In this document: positions 53,177 to 61,607 of the stretch, piece by piece
Position numbering within the stretch: position 1 is the first letter of the stretch
Layout: each line of letters begins with the position of its first letter
Source: Lacrimispora xylanolytica
GTDB taxonomy: Bacteria; Bacillota; Clostridia; Lachnospirales; Lachnospiraceae
Length of the DNA: 64,000 bases
Reading direction: 5' to 3'
Assembly: GCF_026723765.1 (NCBI RefSeq)
Contig: NZ_CP113524.1
Span: 2,713,001-2,777,000 of the forward strand
The notes under the pieces: model-generated
Database searches by the model: none
What the model saw: the letters and a program-made list of their open reading frames with translations, nothing else
Told to the model about the DNA's origin: nothing
Made by a program: the position numbers and the translations under genes

Positions 53177-53216
53177 AAGAGGAACGCTACTATTTCAGCG
53201 TTCCTCTTGCTTTTTT
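53177..53216. terminator. Bidirectional terminator, PBP / spoVAE
   Basis: AAGAGGAACGCT (53177-53188) pairs with AGCGTTCCTCTT (53097-class arm at 53197-53208), followed by GCTTTTTTT on the plus strand. It lies between convergent genes. Confidence 0.88.
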
Positions 53217-53218
53217 TA

Positions 53219-53575
53219 TTAACTCTTCATCTTCGGCTTAAATATGACAGAGCCAAGATATCCAAAAATCAATGCACCTGATATGCCTACTGCGCTGGCA
53301 GTAAATCCGCCTTTAAATATTCCAAGGAACCCATCTTCCCCCATGCTCTTCCATACGCCCTTCCAAAGGCTGTTACCAAAGCCAAGAAGTGGAACCGTGG
53401 CTCCGGCTCCTGCCCATTCTGCAAAGGGCTGGTAAATTCCTATGGCACCTAATATACTTCCGGTGACCACCAGGAGCACCATAATGCGCCCAGGCATAAG
53501 TTTCGTGTTGTCCATCAAAATCTGAATCAGTGCACAGATCAGACCCCCTACAACAAATGCTTTCACGTAGTCCAT
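53219..53575 (-). CDS. spoVAE: Stage V sporulation protein AE
   Basis: A 118-residue membrane protein with three or four helices, part of the SpoVA channel that moves dipicolinic acid into the forespore and out on germination. It begins MDYVKAFVVGGLICALIQIL and has VTGSILGAIGIYQPFAEWAGAGATVPLLGFGNSL; this is the SpoVAC/AE (SpoVAEb) signature. GGAGAA lies before the ATG. It is the last gene of the spoVA operon; SpoVAEa and SpoVAF found in Bacillus are not present here. Confidence 0.95.
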   Translation of the reverse strand: MDYVKAFVVGGLICALIQILMDNTKLMPGRIMVLLVVTGSILGAIGIYQPFAEWAGAGATVPLLGFGNSLWKGVWKSMGEDGFLGIFKGGFTASAVGISGALIFGYLGSVIFKPKMKS

Positions 53576-53598
53576 AGCGTTCTCCTTTCTTCTTTTGA

Positions 53599-54615
53599 TT
53601 AGCTGCCTATATGCTCTATTACCACACCGTGTGCAATTCCTGGAATCGACTCTCCCTCATTGAAGCTGACCGTGGATAAAAGTGCGCCGGTGGGTACAAA
53701 TAAAACCCGCTTCCACTCTCCGCTGTGCACCTTGGGAAGAATGTAGGAGCACAGTGTGGAAGCTGCACAGCCGCAGCCGCTTCCTCCATTATGAGTATCC
53801 TGAGTTTCACTGTCAAAAATCTCAATTCCACAATCCGTATGAACGCTTTCCAGATTATGGCCTTTATTTTTCATGAAATCCAGTAAAATGGTTCGTCCAA
53901 CGCTTCCTAAATCTCCTGTTATTATCTTATCATAGTAGGACTCATCTACATTAAAATCTTCAAAGTTCTGCTGGATGGTATGAAAGGCCGAAGGTGCCAT
54001 GGCAGCTCCCATATTCATGGAGTCTTTAATGCCCATATCCACCATACGACCGGTTGTAATTCCTGATATTGCTGCGATGCCTTCATTTTTATTTTTTCCA
54101 AGAATCACAGAACCACAGCCCGTTACGGTCCATGAAGATGAAAATGGTCTCTGATTTCCATAGCTTAATGGAAAACGAAACTGTTTTTCCGCCGTAGCAA
54201 AATGACTGGAGGCCATAGCCATAACTTTATCTGCAAAGCCACCTGCAACCGCCATGGCTCCTAGATTTAACGCCTCTCCCATGGTGGAACAGGCACCGAA
54301 CAAACCAAACAACGGAATCTCAAGATCTACGGTTCCAAATGAGGTTGCAATCAGCTGTCCCAGCAAATCTCCGGCAAACAGATAACGTATATCCTTTCTT
54401 CTTATATCTCTTTTTTCAATGGCCAGATCAGCTGTCTGCTTCTGGAGCGCACTTTCTGCTTTTTCCCAGGTATCGGCTCCAAACATATCATCCTGCTCTA
54501 CCATATCAAACAATTTACCAAGGGGACCATCCCCTTCCTTTTTGCCTACAATGGAAGCCATGCTTTCAATGATCGGCGGTTCCTCAAATTTGATACTTGC
54601 TTTTCCTAGCTGCAT
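53599..54615 (-). CDS. spoVAD: Stage V sporulation protein AD
   Basis: A 338-residue soluble protein of the thiolase-like fold that binds dipicolinic acid in the SpoVA complex. Hallmarks are FEEPPIIESMASIVGKKEGDGPLG, FGACSTMGEALNLGAMAVAG, NQRPFSSSWTVTGCGSVIL and HNGGSGCGCAASTL. The start is the ATG at 54615 with GGAGAG upstream; an in-frame start 15 codons earlier has no ribosome site. It lies 31 bases downstream of spoVAC and 23 bases before spoVAE. Confidence 0.96.
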   Translation of the reverse strand: MQLGKASIKFEEPPIIESMASIVGKKEGDGPLGKLFDMVEQDDMFGADTWEKAESALQKQTADLAIEKRDIRRKDIRYLFAGDLLGQLIATSFGTVDLEIPLFGLFGACSTMGEALNLGAMAVAGGFADKVMAMASSHFATAEKQFRFPLSYGNQRPFSSSWTVTGCGSVILGKNKNEGIAAISGITTGRMVDMGIKDSMNMGAAMAPSAFHTIQQNFEDFNVDESYYDKIITGDLGSVGRTILLDFMKNKGHNLESVHTDCGIEIFDSETQDTHNGGSGCGCAASTLCSYILPKVHSGEWKRVLFVPTGALLSTVSFNEGESIPGIAHGVVIEHIGS

Positions 54616-54646
54616 ATTCTCTCTCCATTTCTCTGATTGTTCATTC

Positions 54647-55099
54647 CTACAGTATGCCAAAAGCCTTTAATACATAGGCGATGACTCCAAGAATCCAGGA
54701 GCTTAAAATCCCATATAAAATAACAGGTCCGGCTATGGTGAAAATCTTACAGCCAATACCAAATATCTGTCCTTCTGACTTAAACTCAACGGCAGGTGCT
54801 ACCACTGAATTAGCAAAGCCTGTAATTGGCACCAATGCACCAGCTCCTCCGAATTTTACAATTTTGGGATAAATATTAAAACCGGTCAAAATCACACTGG
54901 CTGCAATCAATAGTAAGGTAGTCCATGCGGAAGCAGCCTCTTTCTCCAGCCCTCCGTTCATAAACATGTTTGTACTGAACTGACCGATGGTACAGATGAT
55001 TCCTCCCACCAGAAAAGCTTTTACGATGTTTGGCCACTTTTTATTTACTGGCGTTACTTCTTTTACATAAGCTTCATAAGCTTTTTTGTTAATTTCCAT
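54647..55099 (-). CDS. spoVAC: Stage V sporulation protein AC
   Basis: A 150-residue membrane protein that forms the mechanosensitive pore of the SpoVA channel in Bacillus. Four helices; IVKAFLVGGIICTIGQFSTN and YPKIVKFGGAGALVPITGFANSVV are the family motifs, related to SpoVAE. The start is the ATG at 55099, with GGAGG five bases upstream; the frame opens 18 codons earlier without a site. It lies 31 bases after spoVAB. Confidence 0.96.
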   Translation of the reverse strand: MEINKKAYEAYVKEVTPVNKKWPNIVKAFLVGGIICTIGQFSTNMFMNGGLEKEAASAWTTLLLIAASVILTGFNIYPKIVKFGGAGALVPITGFANSVVAPAVEFKSEGQIFGIGCKIFTIAGPVILYGILSSWILGVIAYVLKAFGIL

Positions 55100-55130
55100 T
55101 TTTTCCTCCATTCTGTATGATCGTTCCCGT

Positions 55131-55559
55131 TTATTTTCCGAACCGTTCGGCAAAAAATACTAGAGACCCTAGCAGCTTGCCGATTCCTATGGAAAGAATA
55201 ATGTACTGCAAGCCTACTCCAAGATTAATTCTTCGGCAAAAAATAGGCAGCGCCTTTAATGTTTCTGCTAAAGACATGACTAAACACCCTATGAAAACGC
55301 CTACGGATAAACCGTAGATTCCCAGCACCAGATTTCCTCCATAACCGATCGGAAATTTATAAAGATCCAGGACATTTCCAGTGATTCCGCCTAAAATAAT
55401 GCATGTTTCAAAAAGAATAATGTGATTACTTGTCTTCGTTGCACTGATAATTCTGGGAAATATTCCAATCATTACCAAAAATGCAAAAACGCCGGCTGCG
55501 ATAATGCCGCCAGCGCTTAACCCGATCAGACAAAGAAATACTTCATTAAGAGATATCAA
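55131..55559 (-). CDS. spoVAB: Stage V sporulation protein AB
   Basis: A 142-residue protein with four membrane helices, matching SpoVAB: AGGIIAAGVFAFLVMIGIFPR and FPIGYGGNLVLGIYGLSVGVFIGCL. I chose a TTG start at 55559, with AAGGAG seven bases upstream; an ATG seven codons earlier has no ribosome site. The start overlaps the end of spoVAA by 14 bases. Its biochemical role within the SpoVA complex is unknown. Confidence 0.9.
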   Translation of the reverse strand: MISLNEVFLCLIGLSAGGIIAAGVFAFLVMIGIFPRIISATKTSNHIILFETCIILGGITGNVLDLYKFPIGYGGNLVLGIYGLSVGVFIGCLVMSLAETLKALPIFCRRINLGVGLQYIILSIGIGKLLGSLVFFAERFGK

Positions 55560-56172
55560 TGTCCTGCTCCTTTCTTCCATCGTTCTGGATTAAGGTTTTG
55601 CTGACGTTGTCCTCGTAAAGCCGCATTTCAACCTCTATAGGTGTCGGATCGGAAGTAATCTTAAACTTTGCAAAATGATTAAAAAAGCCTATAATTCCAA
55701 GGGCCAGACCTACAGAATAGCTGACTTCCAGTATTGTAAATCCACTGGACTCCTTCCTCATAATGATTTGATAGATTTCCTTAAAAACATCTCCTACGCT
55801 GACGTCATTGTTAAATGTCATAATTGCAAATGAAGCTCCACAAAAGGAAATAATGCATACTACAATGGTTTTAATCCATTGCCAGACCCAGTTGGGCTTT
55901 TTCTTTTTGTGGTAATCAATGATGTAATTAACTTCTCCCACATTATTTACAGAGATAGAAGGATCCATCTCCACCAGCTTTTTGATAACGTCAAGAGTGC
56001 TTTCAATATAACGTTCATTCTTATCCAGGTGAATGGTCTTAATGCGCAGAGCTTTGCATTTATTCATAACAGCCGTATCATCACAGTAAACATCTGCTAC
56101 GTCCTTTAACTGGATCTCCTTATGATGAACCTCTGTGATCTCGCTGATATTTAAGTAAACGGTTTTGCTCAT
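55546..56172 (-). CDS. spoVAA: Stage V sporulation protein AA
   Basis: A 208-residue protein: an N-terminal soluble domain (about residues 1-92, beginning MSKTVYLNISEITEVHHKEI) and two membrane helices (PNWVWQWIKTIVVCIISFCG and the EVSYSVGLALGIIGFFNHFA region), ending in a conserved short tail around PTPIEVEMRLYED. The ATG overlaps the stop of the upstream 53-residue gene as ATGA, so it is translationally coupled to it. Confidence 0.93.
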   Translation of the reverse strand: MSKTVYLNISEITEVHHKEIQLKDVADVYCDDTAVMNKCKALRIKTIHLDKNERYIESTLDVIKKLVEMDPSISVNNVGEVNYIIDYHKKKKPNWVWQWIKTIVVCIISFCGASFAIMTFNNDVSVGDVFKEIYQIIMRKESSGFTILEVSYSVGLALGIIGFFNHFAKFKITSDPTPIEVEMRLYEDNVSKTLIQNDGRKEQDIDIS

Positions 56173-56330
56173 AACATCATCATCCCCAATCCTGGAAATG
56201 CCTTTACAAGAGTACCTTCCTTTTCAAGCCCATCCGGCATAACTGCAATCATATACCAGATAGCAACCGCAATTGCAATCAGGCACAAAACAAGTAACGC
56301 CATGACCAGCTTATGTTTTACGGATTCCAT
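56169..56330 (-). CDS. 53-residue membrane protein heading the spoVA operon
   Basis: A gene I read directly: it starts MESVKHKLVMALLVLCLIAI and ends VKAFPGLGMMML, with one membrane helix (about residues 8-31) and a short outer tail. Its ATGA stop overlaps the spoVAA start. AAAGGATGTGAG lies upstream of the ATG, and a sigma-G/F-like promoter lies about 36-65 bases upstream. It is therefore predicted to be the first gene of the forespore spoVA transcript. No gene of this position is part of the Bacillus spoVA operon as I know it. It may help SpoVA assembly; this is inference from position. Confidence 0.75.
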   Translation of the reverse strand: MESVKHKLVMALLVLCLIAIAVAIWYMIAVMPDGLEKEGTLVKAFPGLGMMML

Positions 56331-56365
56331 ACGTGCTCACATCCTTTTCTCTGGTTTTTCATGTT

Positions 56366-56395
56366 TAGTATGAGCCGTAGGATTTTTTTTATTCT
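56366..56395 (-). promoter_or_regulatory. Sigma-G (or sigma-F) promoter of the spoVA operon
   Basis: Minus strand AGAATA (56390-56395), a 17-base spacer and CATACTA (56366-56372). The Bacillus forespore consensus is TGAATA-N17/18-CATACTA; the -10 is perfect and the -35 matches five of six. The -35 overlaps the sigF stop codon. Confidence 0.75.
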
Positions 56396-57107
56396 ATAAT
56401 TTTTCTCGCATTTGCTTTAAAATCTTTTTTTCCAGTCTTGAAACCTGAACCTGGGAAATGCCAAGTTTTGTCGCGATTTGACTTTGTGTTTCATTGTAAT
56501 AATAGCGTCTGATGATGATCTCTCTGTCTTTATCCGAAAGCTGAGAAAGCAGATCCCGAAGCACCATGCGATTTAAAAGTTCTTCCTGGGCTGAGCTTTC
56601 CTCTTCGATCTTATCAATGAGCAAAATGCTGTTTTCATCATTTTTATTGACAGAACGGTATAGAGACTCTACCTCTGCTCCTGCTTCAATGGAGGCCGCA
56701 ACTTCTTCTTTACTGGCCCCGATTTCTCCGGCGATCTCCTCCACCGTAGGTTCTCTTCCAAAACGAAATATGAGTTCTTCCCGGACGCGCTTTACCTTAA
56801 GAGCCGTTTCCTTGATGGAACGGCTGACCTTTATGATTCCATCGTCTCTTAAAAAACGTTTGATTTCACCTGTTATCATAGGCACTGCGTACGTAGAGAA
56901 TTTTACATCATAGGATAAATCGAACTTATCAATTGCTTTCATCAGTCCGATAGATCCAATTTGAAATAAATCCTCTGGTTCGTAGCCGCGCCCCGTAAAT
57001 CTGCGCACAATACTCCAGATCAAGCCGAAATTGTCGGTTACAAGCTGATCTCTTGCCGCTTTATCTCCTTCGTGAGCCATTTCTATCAATCTCATGGTCT
57101 CATCCAT
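56394..57107 (-). CDS. sigF: Forespore RNA polymerase sigma factor F
   Basis: A 237-residue sigma-70 family factor, the first forespore sigma. Region 2 has NFGLIWSIVRRFTGRGYEPEDLFQIGSIGLMKAIDKFD and STYAVPMITGEIKRFLRDDG; region 4 has YYYNETQSQIATKLGISQVQVSRLEKKIL. The GTG at 57116 overlaps the spoIIAB stop; the ATG three codons further is preceded by GGGTGA at five bases, which I prefer. Either way translation is coupled to spoIIAB, the anti-sigma factor. A separate promoter at its 3' end serves spoVA. Confidence 0.95.
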   Translation of the reverse strand: MDETMRLIEMAHEGDKAARDQLVTDNFGLIWSIVRRFTGRGYEPEDLFQIGSIGLMKAIDKFDLSYDVKFSTYAVPMITGEIKRFLRDDGIIKVSRSIKETALKVKRVREELIFRFGREPTVEEIAGEIGASKEEVAASIEAGAEVESLYRSVNKNDENSILLIDKIEEESSAQEELLNRMVLRDLLSQLSDKDREIIIRRYYYNETQSQIATKLGISQVQVSRLEKKILKQMREKL

Positions 57108-57112
57108 AAGGC

Positions 57113-57547
57113 TCACCCGCTGATCTTCTTTTTCATGGTCACGGCAGTTCCTTCTCCTGGCGCCGATAGTACCTCCACCTGATCCATAAATGCTTCCATG
57201 AAGGAAAATCCCATTCCTGAGCGTTCTCCATCCGGATCCGTGGTATACATCGGCTCCATTGCCTGCTTAATATCTGGTATCCCTACCCCTGTGTCCCGGA
57301 TAGTGATAGAGATTTCCTGATCAATAACCGCTACCTCCAGGTAGATGATTCCTCCTTCTCCCCGATATCCATGAATGACTGCATTGGTAACTGCCTCCGA
57401 CACGGCTGTTTTCACATCATCCACCTCTTCCAGAGTCGGATTGAGTCTTGCCATAAAGACTACAACTGCGACTCTGGCAAACTCCTCATTTTTCGATAAG
57501 GCTTCTAATTCCATTTTTAGAATTTCTGGTTTATTCTGTTCAGACAT
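57113..57547 (-). CDS. spoIIAB: Anti-sigma F factor SpoIIAB
   Basis: A 144-residue GHKL-type kinase that binds sigma F and phosphorylates SpoIIAA. ATP-binding motifs: the Asn in AVTNAVIHGY, DTGVGIPDIKQAMEPMYTT, and GMGFSFMEAFMD. GAGGAGG lies before the ATG at 57547; the frame extends 14 codons upstream over the spoIIAA end without a site. Middle gene of spoIIAA-spoIIAB-sigF. Confidence 0.97.
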   Translation of the reverse strand: MSEQNKPEILKMELEALSKNEEFARVAVVVFMARLNPTLEEVDDVKTAVSEAVTNAVIHGYRGEGGIIYLEVAVIDQEISITIRDTGVGIPDIKQAMEPMYTTDPDGERSGMGFSFMEAFMDQVEVLSAPGEGTAVTMKKKISG

Positions 57548-57557
57548 ATGTTCCTCC

Positions 57558-57899
57558 TCAACCTGTGACTGCAGCTTCTTTTGAGTCATATAGTTTCATT
57601 AATTTTAAAATGCCTCCCATTTTAAGAATGCGGAGAGCCTGGGCTCCTGCACCATAGATCGCAACGGTTCCCCCGCTTAAAGCCATTTGTTTATAACGAT
57701 TCAGCAAAATTCCTAAACCCGAAGAATCCATAAATCTGGTTTTTGAGAAGTCAAACAAGATGCGTTTGATATAGTTCTCAGACAGGATTAAATCGGTTTC
57801 ATATTTAAGCCCTGAGCAGTTATGATGATCCAGCTCCTCCGGCAGATGTACGATCAGGGTATGACCTTCTGCCTCATATGTAAAGTGCGGTTGATTCAT
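57558..57899 (-). CDS. spoIIAA: Anti-sigma F factor antagonist SpoIIAA
   Basis: A 113-residue STAS-domain protein. It releases sigma F from SpoIIAB when dephosphorylated by SpoIIE. The phosphorylated Ser lies in TRFMDSSGLGILLNRYKQM. GGAGGAG lies seven bases before the ATG at 57899. Only 40 bases separate it from the terminator of the TPR gene, and I see no clear sigma-H promoter in that space; if the terminator leaks, the genes upstream may help drive it. Confidence 0.96.
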   Translation of the reverse strand: MNQPHFTYEAEGHTLIVHLPEELDHHNCSGLKYETDLILSENYIKRILFDFSKTRFMDSSGLGILLNRYKQMALSGGTVAIYGAGAQALRILKMGGILKLMKLYDSKEAAVTG

Positions 57900-57940
57900 A
57901 TGCAATCTCCTCCATTCCTAATTTTCTGCCCGTAATAGAA

Positions 57941-57985
57941 AAAAAAGACACTACAAAAAAAGTGTTTTCTTCTGTAGTGTCTTTC
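57941..57985 (-). terminator. Terminator after the TPR membrane protein gene
   Basis: AAGACACTAC (57945-57954) pairs with GTAGTGTCTT (57974-57983); on the minus strand a run of eight T follows. Confidence 0.88.
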
Positions 57986-57999
57986 TTTAATACTGCATC

Positions 58000-59316
58000 T
58001 TAAAAACCGCGTTCGGTTTTTGCCTTAGTTGTTAATTCTGGGTCCTTGCTGTTATTGATAACATCGGAGAACAGTCCATTGGCCTGATCCTTTTGTCCCA
58101 TTCCTTTGTAGATAACTGCTGCCTTATATTTAGCCTGCCAGCTTGCTGGCTTTAGCTCAAAGCACTTTGAGTAGTAGACAAGAGCAGTAGGGCTATCTCC
58201 TGCTACCATGGATTTGTCTCCAAGGCCTTCCAGGATGGTAACGCCATTTTCTGCCATATCTTTTCTGATTTCCCCTATCACAGCCTGTACCCCTTCTGCC
58301 GTTATCAGAGTCGGATCCAAACCGGCATACAGCTTAACTGCGGTTGGAAAATCATTCTTTTTGTAAGCATTGAGAATGCCGATGACTGCCTGATACTGGG
58401 CAAGAATGTTATCTGCATTGTTGGTCAGAGAGGCAAGGGAATCCTCTGCTGCCTGTTTCTCTGTTTTTAAAGTCTCAAGCTGATCATTCAAGCTATCGGA
58501 CTTTTTATTGGCCTGACTTAATTGCTCGCTGTATTTTGAAATTTCCTTATTGTGGTTTTCGTTGATTGACTTTGTCTGGGCCGGCATGACCAGAAAAAAG
58601 ATGACCGCTGCTCCTAAGACAAGTCCTGCCAAAATATTTAATACCGCCTGATCCTTGGTATTCTCCCGGTAGCTGGGTGGAATGATTACATCATCATCTT
58701 CCATCTGCCTGTGGGATACGGCATTTTTAAACTTCCGCTTTTCCGGCTCTCGTTCTGGTTTTACCGCCACTCCAGTGGTCTTTAACAGCGACTTATAATA
58801 AAGGGCCTTCGGATTGTTGCAGTCCATCTGAAGGACCTTATTGATGGCCTTTGATGCCTTATGGTAATCTTCTCTTGCAATGCTTAAAAGAGCGAATAAC
58901 AGCTGAGCTTTTATATAGCCTGGCTTTCCTTCCACAACCTTGTTAAGCTGTAAAATCGCCAGATCTTCGCTGCCATTTTGCGCATAGACCAATGCCTGGT
59001 TAAACCTTCGCACCGTGCGGCGCTCATTATCCATGGTTCCTTTTTTTCGCTGTATCTCTCCCAGATAATAATCTGCCCGGTTGTCTTCGGGCTGTAGGTT
59101 CATACTGATTACCCACTGTACAAGAGCATCGCCCACCTCTCCGACCTCATAATAAATGAGTCCCAGAAGGTTCCTGGCATCTGTCATATACTTATTGAAA
59201 TGCAGGCTTTTTTTCAGACATTCTGCTGCTCCGGTCAAATCCCGCAGCCTTGCTCGTTCCAGTCCCATGTTGTAATAGCTGTTTGCAATCACACGGGTTT
59301 TTCTTTCATAATCCAT
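58000..59316 (-). CDS. TPR-repeat membrane protein
   Basis: A 438-residue protein: N-terminal TPR repeats (about residues 10-175, for example SYYNMGLERARLRDLTGAAE and ARNLLGLIYYEVGEVGDALV), a basic linker, one membrane helix (about 226-245), a coiled coil (about 248-305) and a second set of TPR-like helices at the C-terminus (ALVYYSKCFELKPASWQAKY). The N-terminal repeats are probably cytoplasmic and the C-terminal part outside, since there is no signal peptide. No family name recognised. It lies 11 bases after the 46-residue gene and is likely co-transcribed with it and folC. Confidence 0.85.
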   Translation of the reverse strand: MDYERKTRVIANSYYNMGLERARLRDLTGAAECLKKSLHFNKYMTDARNLLGLIYYEVGEVGDALVQWVISMNLQPEDNRADYYLGEIQRKKGTMDNERRTVRRFNQALVYAQNGSEDLAILQLNKVVEGKPGYIKAQLLFALLSIAREDYHKASKAINKVLQMDCNNPKALYYKSLLKTTGVAVKPEREPEKRKFKNAVSHRQMEDDDVIIPPSYRENTKDQAVLNILAGLVLGAAVIFFLVMPAQTKSINENHNKEISKYSEQLSQANKKSDSLNDQLETLKTEKQAAEDSLASLTNNADNILAQYQAVIGILNAYKKNDFPTAVKLYAGLDPTLITAEGVQAVIGEIRKDMAENGVTILEGLGDKSMVAGDSPTALVYYSKCFELKPASWQAKYKAAVIYKGMGQKDQANGLFSDVINNSKDPELTTKAKTERGF

Positions 59317-59327
59317 ATTTTAACCGC

Positions 59328-59468
59328 CTATTCCTTGCTGACTTCTTTTATAAGACCCATCATGATATCATTCATATCTGTAAGATCACTTTTCACAATG
59401 GCATCTTCCACTGCATCTACCTCAAGGCTTGGCCTGTATTCATTCATTTCAGCTTCAAAATCTATCAT
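59328..59468 (-). CDS. 46-residue acidic protein overlapping folC
   Basis: A short gene, read directly: it begins MIDFEAEMNEYRPSLEVDAV and ends IMMGLIKEVSKE. It is acidic (about 11 Asp/Glu), without a membrane helix, and probably helical. GGAGGAACAACT directly precedes the ATG, a strong ribosome site lying inside folC; the start overlaps the folC end by 14 bases. It lies 11 bases before the TPR membrane protein gene, so it could act with that protein. No family recognised. The ribosome site and packing support it being real. Confidence 0.72.
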   Translation of the reverse strand: MIDFEAEMNEYRPSLEVDAVEDAIVKSDLTDMNDIMMGLIKEVSKE

Positions 59469-60786
59469 AGTTGTTCCTCCTTAAAACCGCTTTTATCTCA
59501 CCCATCAGATAGAGGGATCCTACACAGAAAACCAGGCAGTCTTCATCCTTTTCATGAAGCAGAGCTTTCAGAGCTTCTTCCACAGAAGAATATCCCTTTA
59601 CCTCTCTTTTACAGACCTCCTGAAACTCATTGAGCAGAATATCTGTATCAAGTCCTCTTTCTGAATCCATATGCGCCACTGCCACCTTGTTTATTGGCAG
59701 CGATTCTGCAATTTTTTTTATCATAAGACCGTGAGCCTTATCAGCAACTGCGGAAAACAGAAGATCTGCTTTCTTTTGCCTTGTTTGGCACAGGCTTACT
59801 GCTGCTTCTATAAACGCTTCAATCCCAGCCGGATTATGGGCTCCGTCTAAAAACACCCCTGGCATGACTTCTTCCATTCTGGCCGGCCACCGCATATTGG
59901 AGAAGCCTTCTTTGATTCCTTTTATGTCTCCTATCCCGGCTGCTAATAAAGCACGGAAGGAAAGAAGGGCATTCATCACCTGATACTCTGCGTGGGAAGG
60001 AATGAATAATTCATGGTAATCTCCATTGATGTCTGAAAGTCTGACACCATATCCCTCATCCCTTTGCTCTATAATCCGGTATCCCTGCTTGTCCACCGGA
60101 TAGAAGGATACCCCCAGCTCTTTTGCCCTGTTTCGGATCACGAACGATGCCTTTGTATCATTATCGTCGAAAACGACCGGTACACCTTTTTTTATAATTC
60201 CAGCTTTTTCTCCGGCTATCTTTTCTATGGTATCTCCTAAATATTCTGTATGGTCCAGACTAATAGAGGTAACTACCGAAACAATGGGGTTCCTTACGAC
60301 GTTGGTCGTATCAAGTCTCCCTCCCATACCTGTCTCCAGGATAACGTAATCCACTTCAGCCTCACGGAACAAATCCATAGCCATATAAAAAAGAAATTCA
60401 AAATAAGTGGGATGGCAAAATCCCTTTTCCATCATCCCCTCAGAAAGCTCTTTGATCCGCTCACAGCTTTTAGAAAAAGCAGCTTCCGGAACCATCTCTC
60501 CATTGATACAAAAACGCTCTCTGATATCAACCAGATGGGGAGATGTAAACGTTCCCACCTTAAAACCTGAGCTTAGCAAAGCAGACTGGAGAAATGCACA
60601 GACCGAACCTTTTCCGTTGGTTCCAGCCACGTGAAAGATTCTCATGTTCTCATCCGGATCTCCCATTTCGTTTATGAACCTGCGGATGTCTAAAAGGGAA
60701 TTCTTCTTTTTTGCCCACATTGGAATCCGGTCTAAGTATTCTTCTGCTGTTTCGTTCACATTCATCGTAAGAGTACCAACTTCCAT
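59455..60786 (-). CDS. folC: Folylpolyglutamate synthase / dihydrofolate synthase
   Basis: A 443-residue Mur-ligase-like enzyme adding glutamates to folate. The ATP loop is HVAGTNGKGSVCAFLQSAL; LETGMGGRLDTTNVV, SLDHTEYLGDTIEKIAGEKAGI and VFLDGAHNPAGIEAF complete the signatures. An ATG seven codons later (60765) is an alternative start; neither has a good ribosome site, so the exact N-terminus is uncertain. First gene of the folC, 46-residue protein, TPR run. Confidence 0.94.
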   Translation of the reverse strand: MEVGTLTMNVNETAEEYLDRIPMWAKKKNSLLDIRRFINEMGDPDENMRIFHVAGTNGKGSVCAFLQSALLSSGFKVGTFTSPHLVDIRERFCINGEMVPEAAFSKSCERIKELSEGMMEKGFCHPTYFEFLFYMAMDLFREAEVDYVILETGMGGRLDTTNVVRNPIVSVVTSISLDHTEYLGDTIEKIAGEKAGIIKKGVPVVFDDNDTKASFVIRNRAKELGVSFYPVDKQGYRIIEQRDEGYGVRLSDINGDYHELFIPSHAEYQVMNALLSFRALLAAGIGDIKGIKEGFSNMRWPARMEEVMPGVFLDGAHNPAGIEAFIEAAVSLCQTRQKKADLLFSAVADKAHGLMIKKIAESLPINKVAVAHMDSERGLDTDILLNEFQEVCKREVKGYSSVEEALKALLHEKDEDCLVFCVGSLYLMGEIKAVLRRNNYDRF

Positions 60787-60969
60787 TATTAAATTAATCC
60801 TAATTTTCTTCCTAAAGGTAAAAACTTCCCCTCGATTCGTAATAGAATCTATCGAACTTCCTCAATTTATTATAATATAAGTCCGTCAATATGCAACCCA
60901 TTTCTTTCGCAAAAAGCCCTTAATTTCTACAAGCAGCCCCGATTTTACTCTTGGAAGCGGAATATTTAA

Positions 60970-61008
60970 AAAGGGGAGCACCGCATCCTTACCTGCTGTA
61001 CTCCCTTT
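60970..61008 (-). terminator. Terminator after ridA
   Basis: GGGAGTACAGCA pairs with TGCGGTGCTCCC (read on the minus strand, one mismatch and one bulge), followed by CTTTTTAAAT. Confidence 0.75.
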
Positions 61009-61042
61009 CATCTTTCAGTTATGTTTGATTCTATCAGGCTTT

Positions 61043-61426
61043 TTATTCTCCCAAATAAGCAACTGCTTCAATTTCAATCAGTGAATCTTTTGGAAGAGCA
61101 GCTACCTCAAACGCAGCTCTGGCAGGATATGCACCTTCGAAAAATTCAGCATACACCTCATTCATAGCACTAAAATCACTGATGTTTTTTAATAATACTG
61201 TTGTTTTTACGATATTAGCCATGGTAAGACCATCACTTTCCAGGATAGCTCTGATATTTGTCAAAGCTTGTCTTGTCTGAGAAGCAATATCTTCACCTGC
61301 AAATGCTCCAGTCGCAGGATTAATGGGAAGCTGTCCTGAAATAAATACCATATCACCGCAGCGCATTCCCTGAGAGTATGGTCCAATCGCTGCCGGAGCC
61401 TTTTCCGTCGCAAGTACTTTTTTCAT
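61043..61426 (-). CDS. ridA: RidA family enamine/imine deaminase
   Basis: A 127-residue trimeric RidA (YjgF) protein that hydrolyses reactive 2-aminoacrylate made by PLP enzymes. It starts MKKVLATEKAPAAIGPYSQG; the substrate Arg is in AYPARAAFEVAALPKDSLIE, and VFISGQLPINPATG is the other signature. Its own terminator follows. Normal length. Confidence 0.96.
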   Translation of the reverse strand: MKKVLATEKAPAAIGPYSQGMRCGDMVFISGQLPINPATGAFAGEDIASQTRQALTNIRAILESDGLTMANIVKTTVLLKNISDFSAMNEVYAEFFEGAYPARAAFEVAALPKDSLIEIEAVAYLGE

Positions 61427-61607
61427 AATTGTGTATCTCCTCTCCTAAGCTAAATGAATAGTTCTAGATTATCATACATTCTTTAAAAGTCAAGAATATC
61501 TTATTTATCACCTTTTACCTCTTGTCATCTGGTATTGAATACTATATAATATGACAAAGGGCATCATCCCTTATGTGTGGCATTCTGCACACAGAACGGA
61601 GGAACAT

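Noticed and set aside
57900-57940. Sigma-H promoter for spoIIA
   Set aside because: The AGGA strings here are the ribosome site of spoIIAA, and no matching -10 with correct spacing lies upstream of the start codon.
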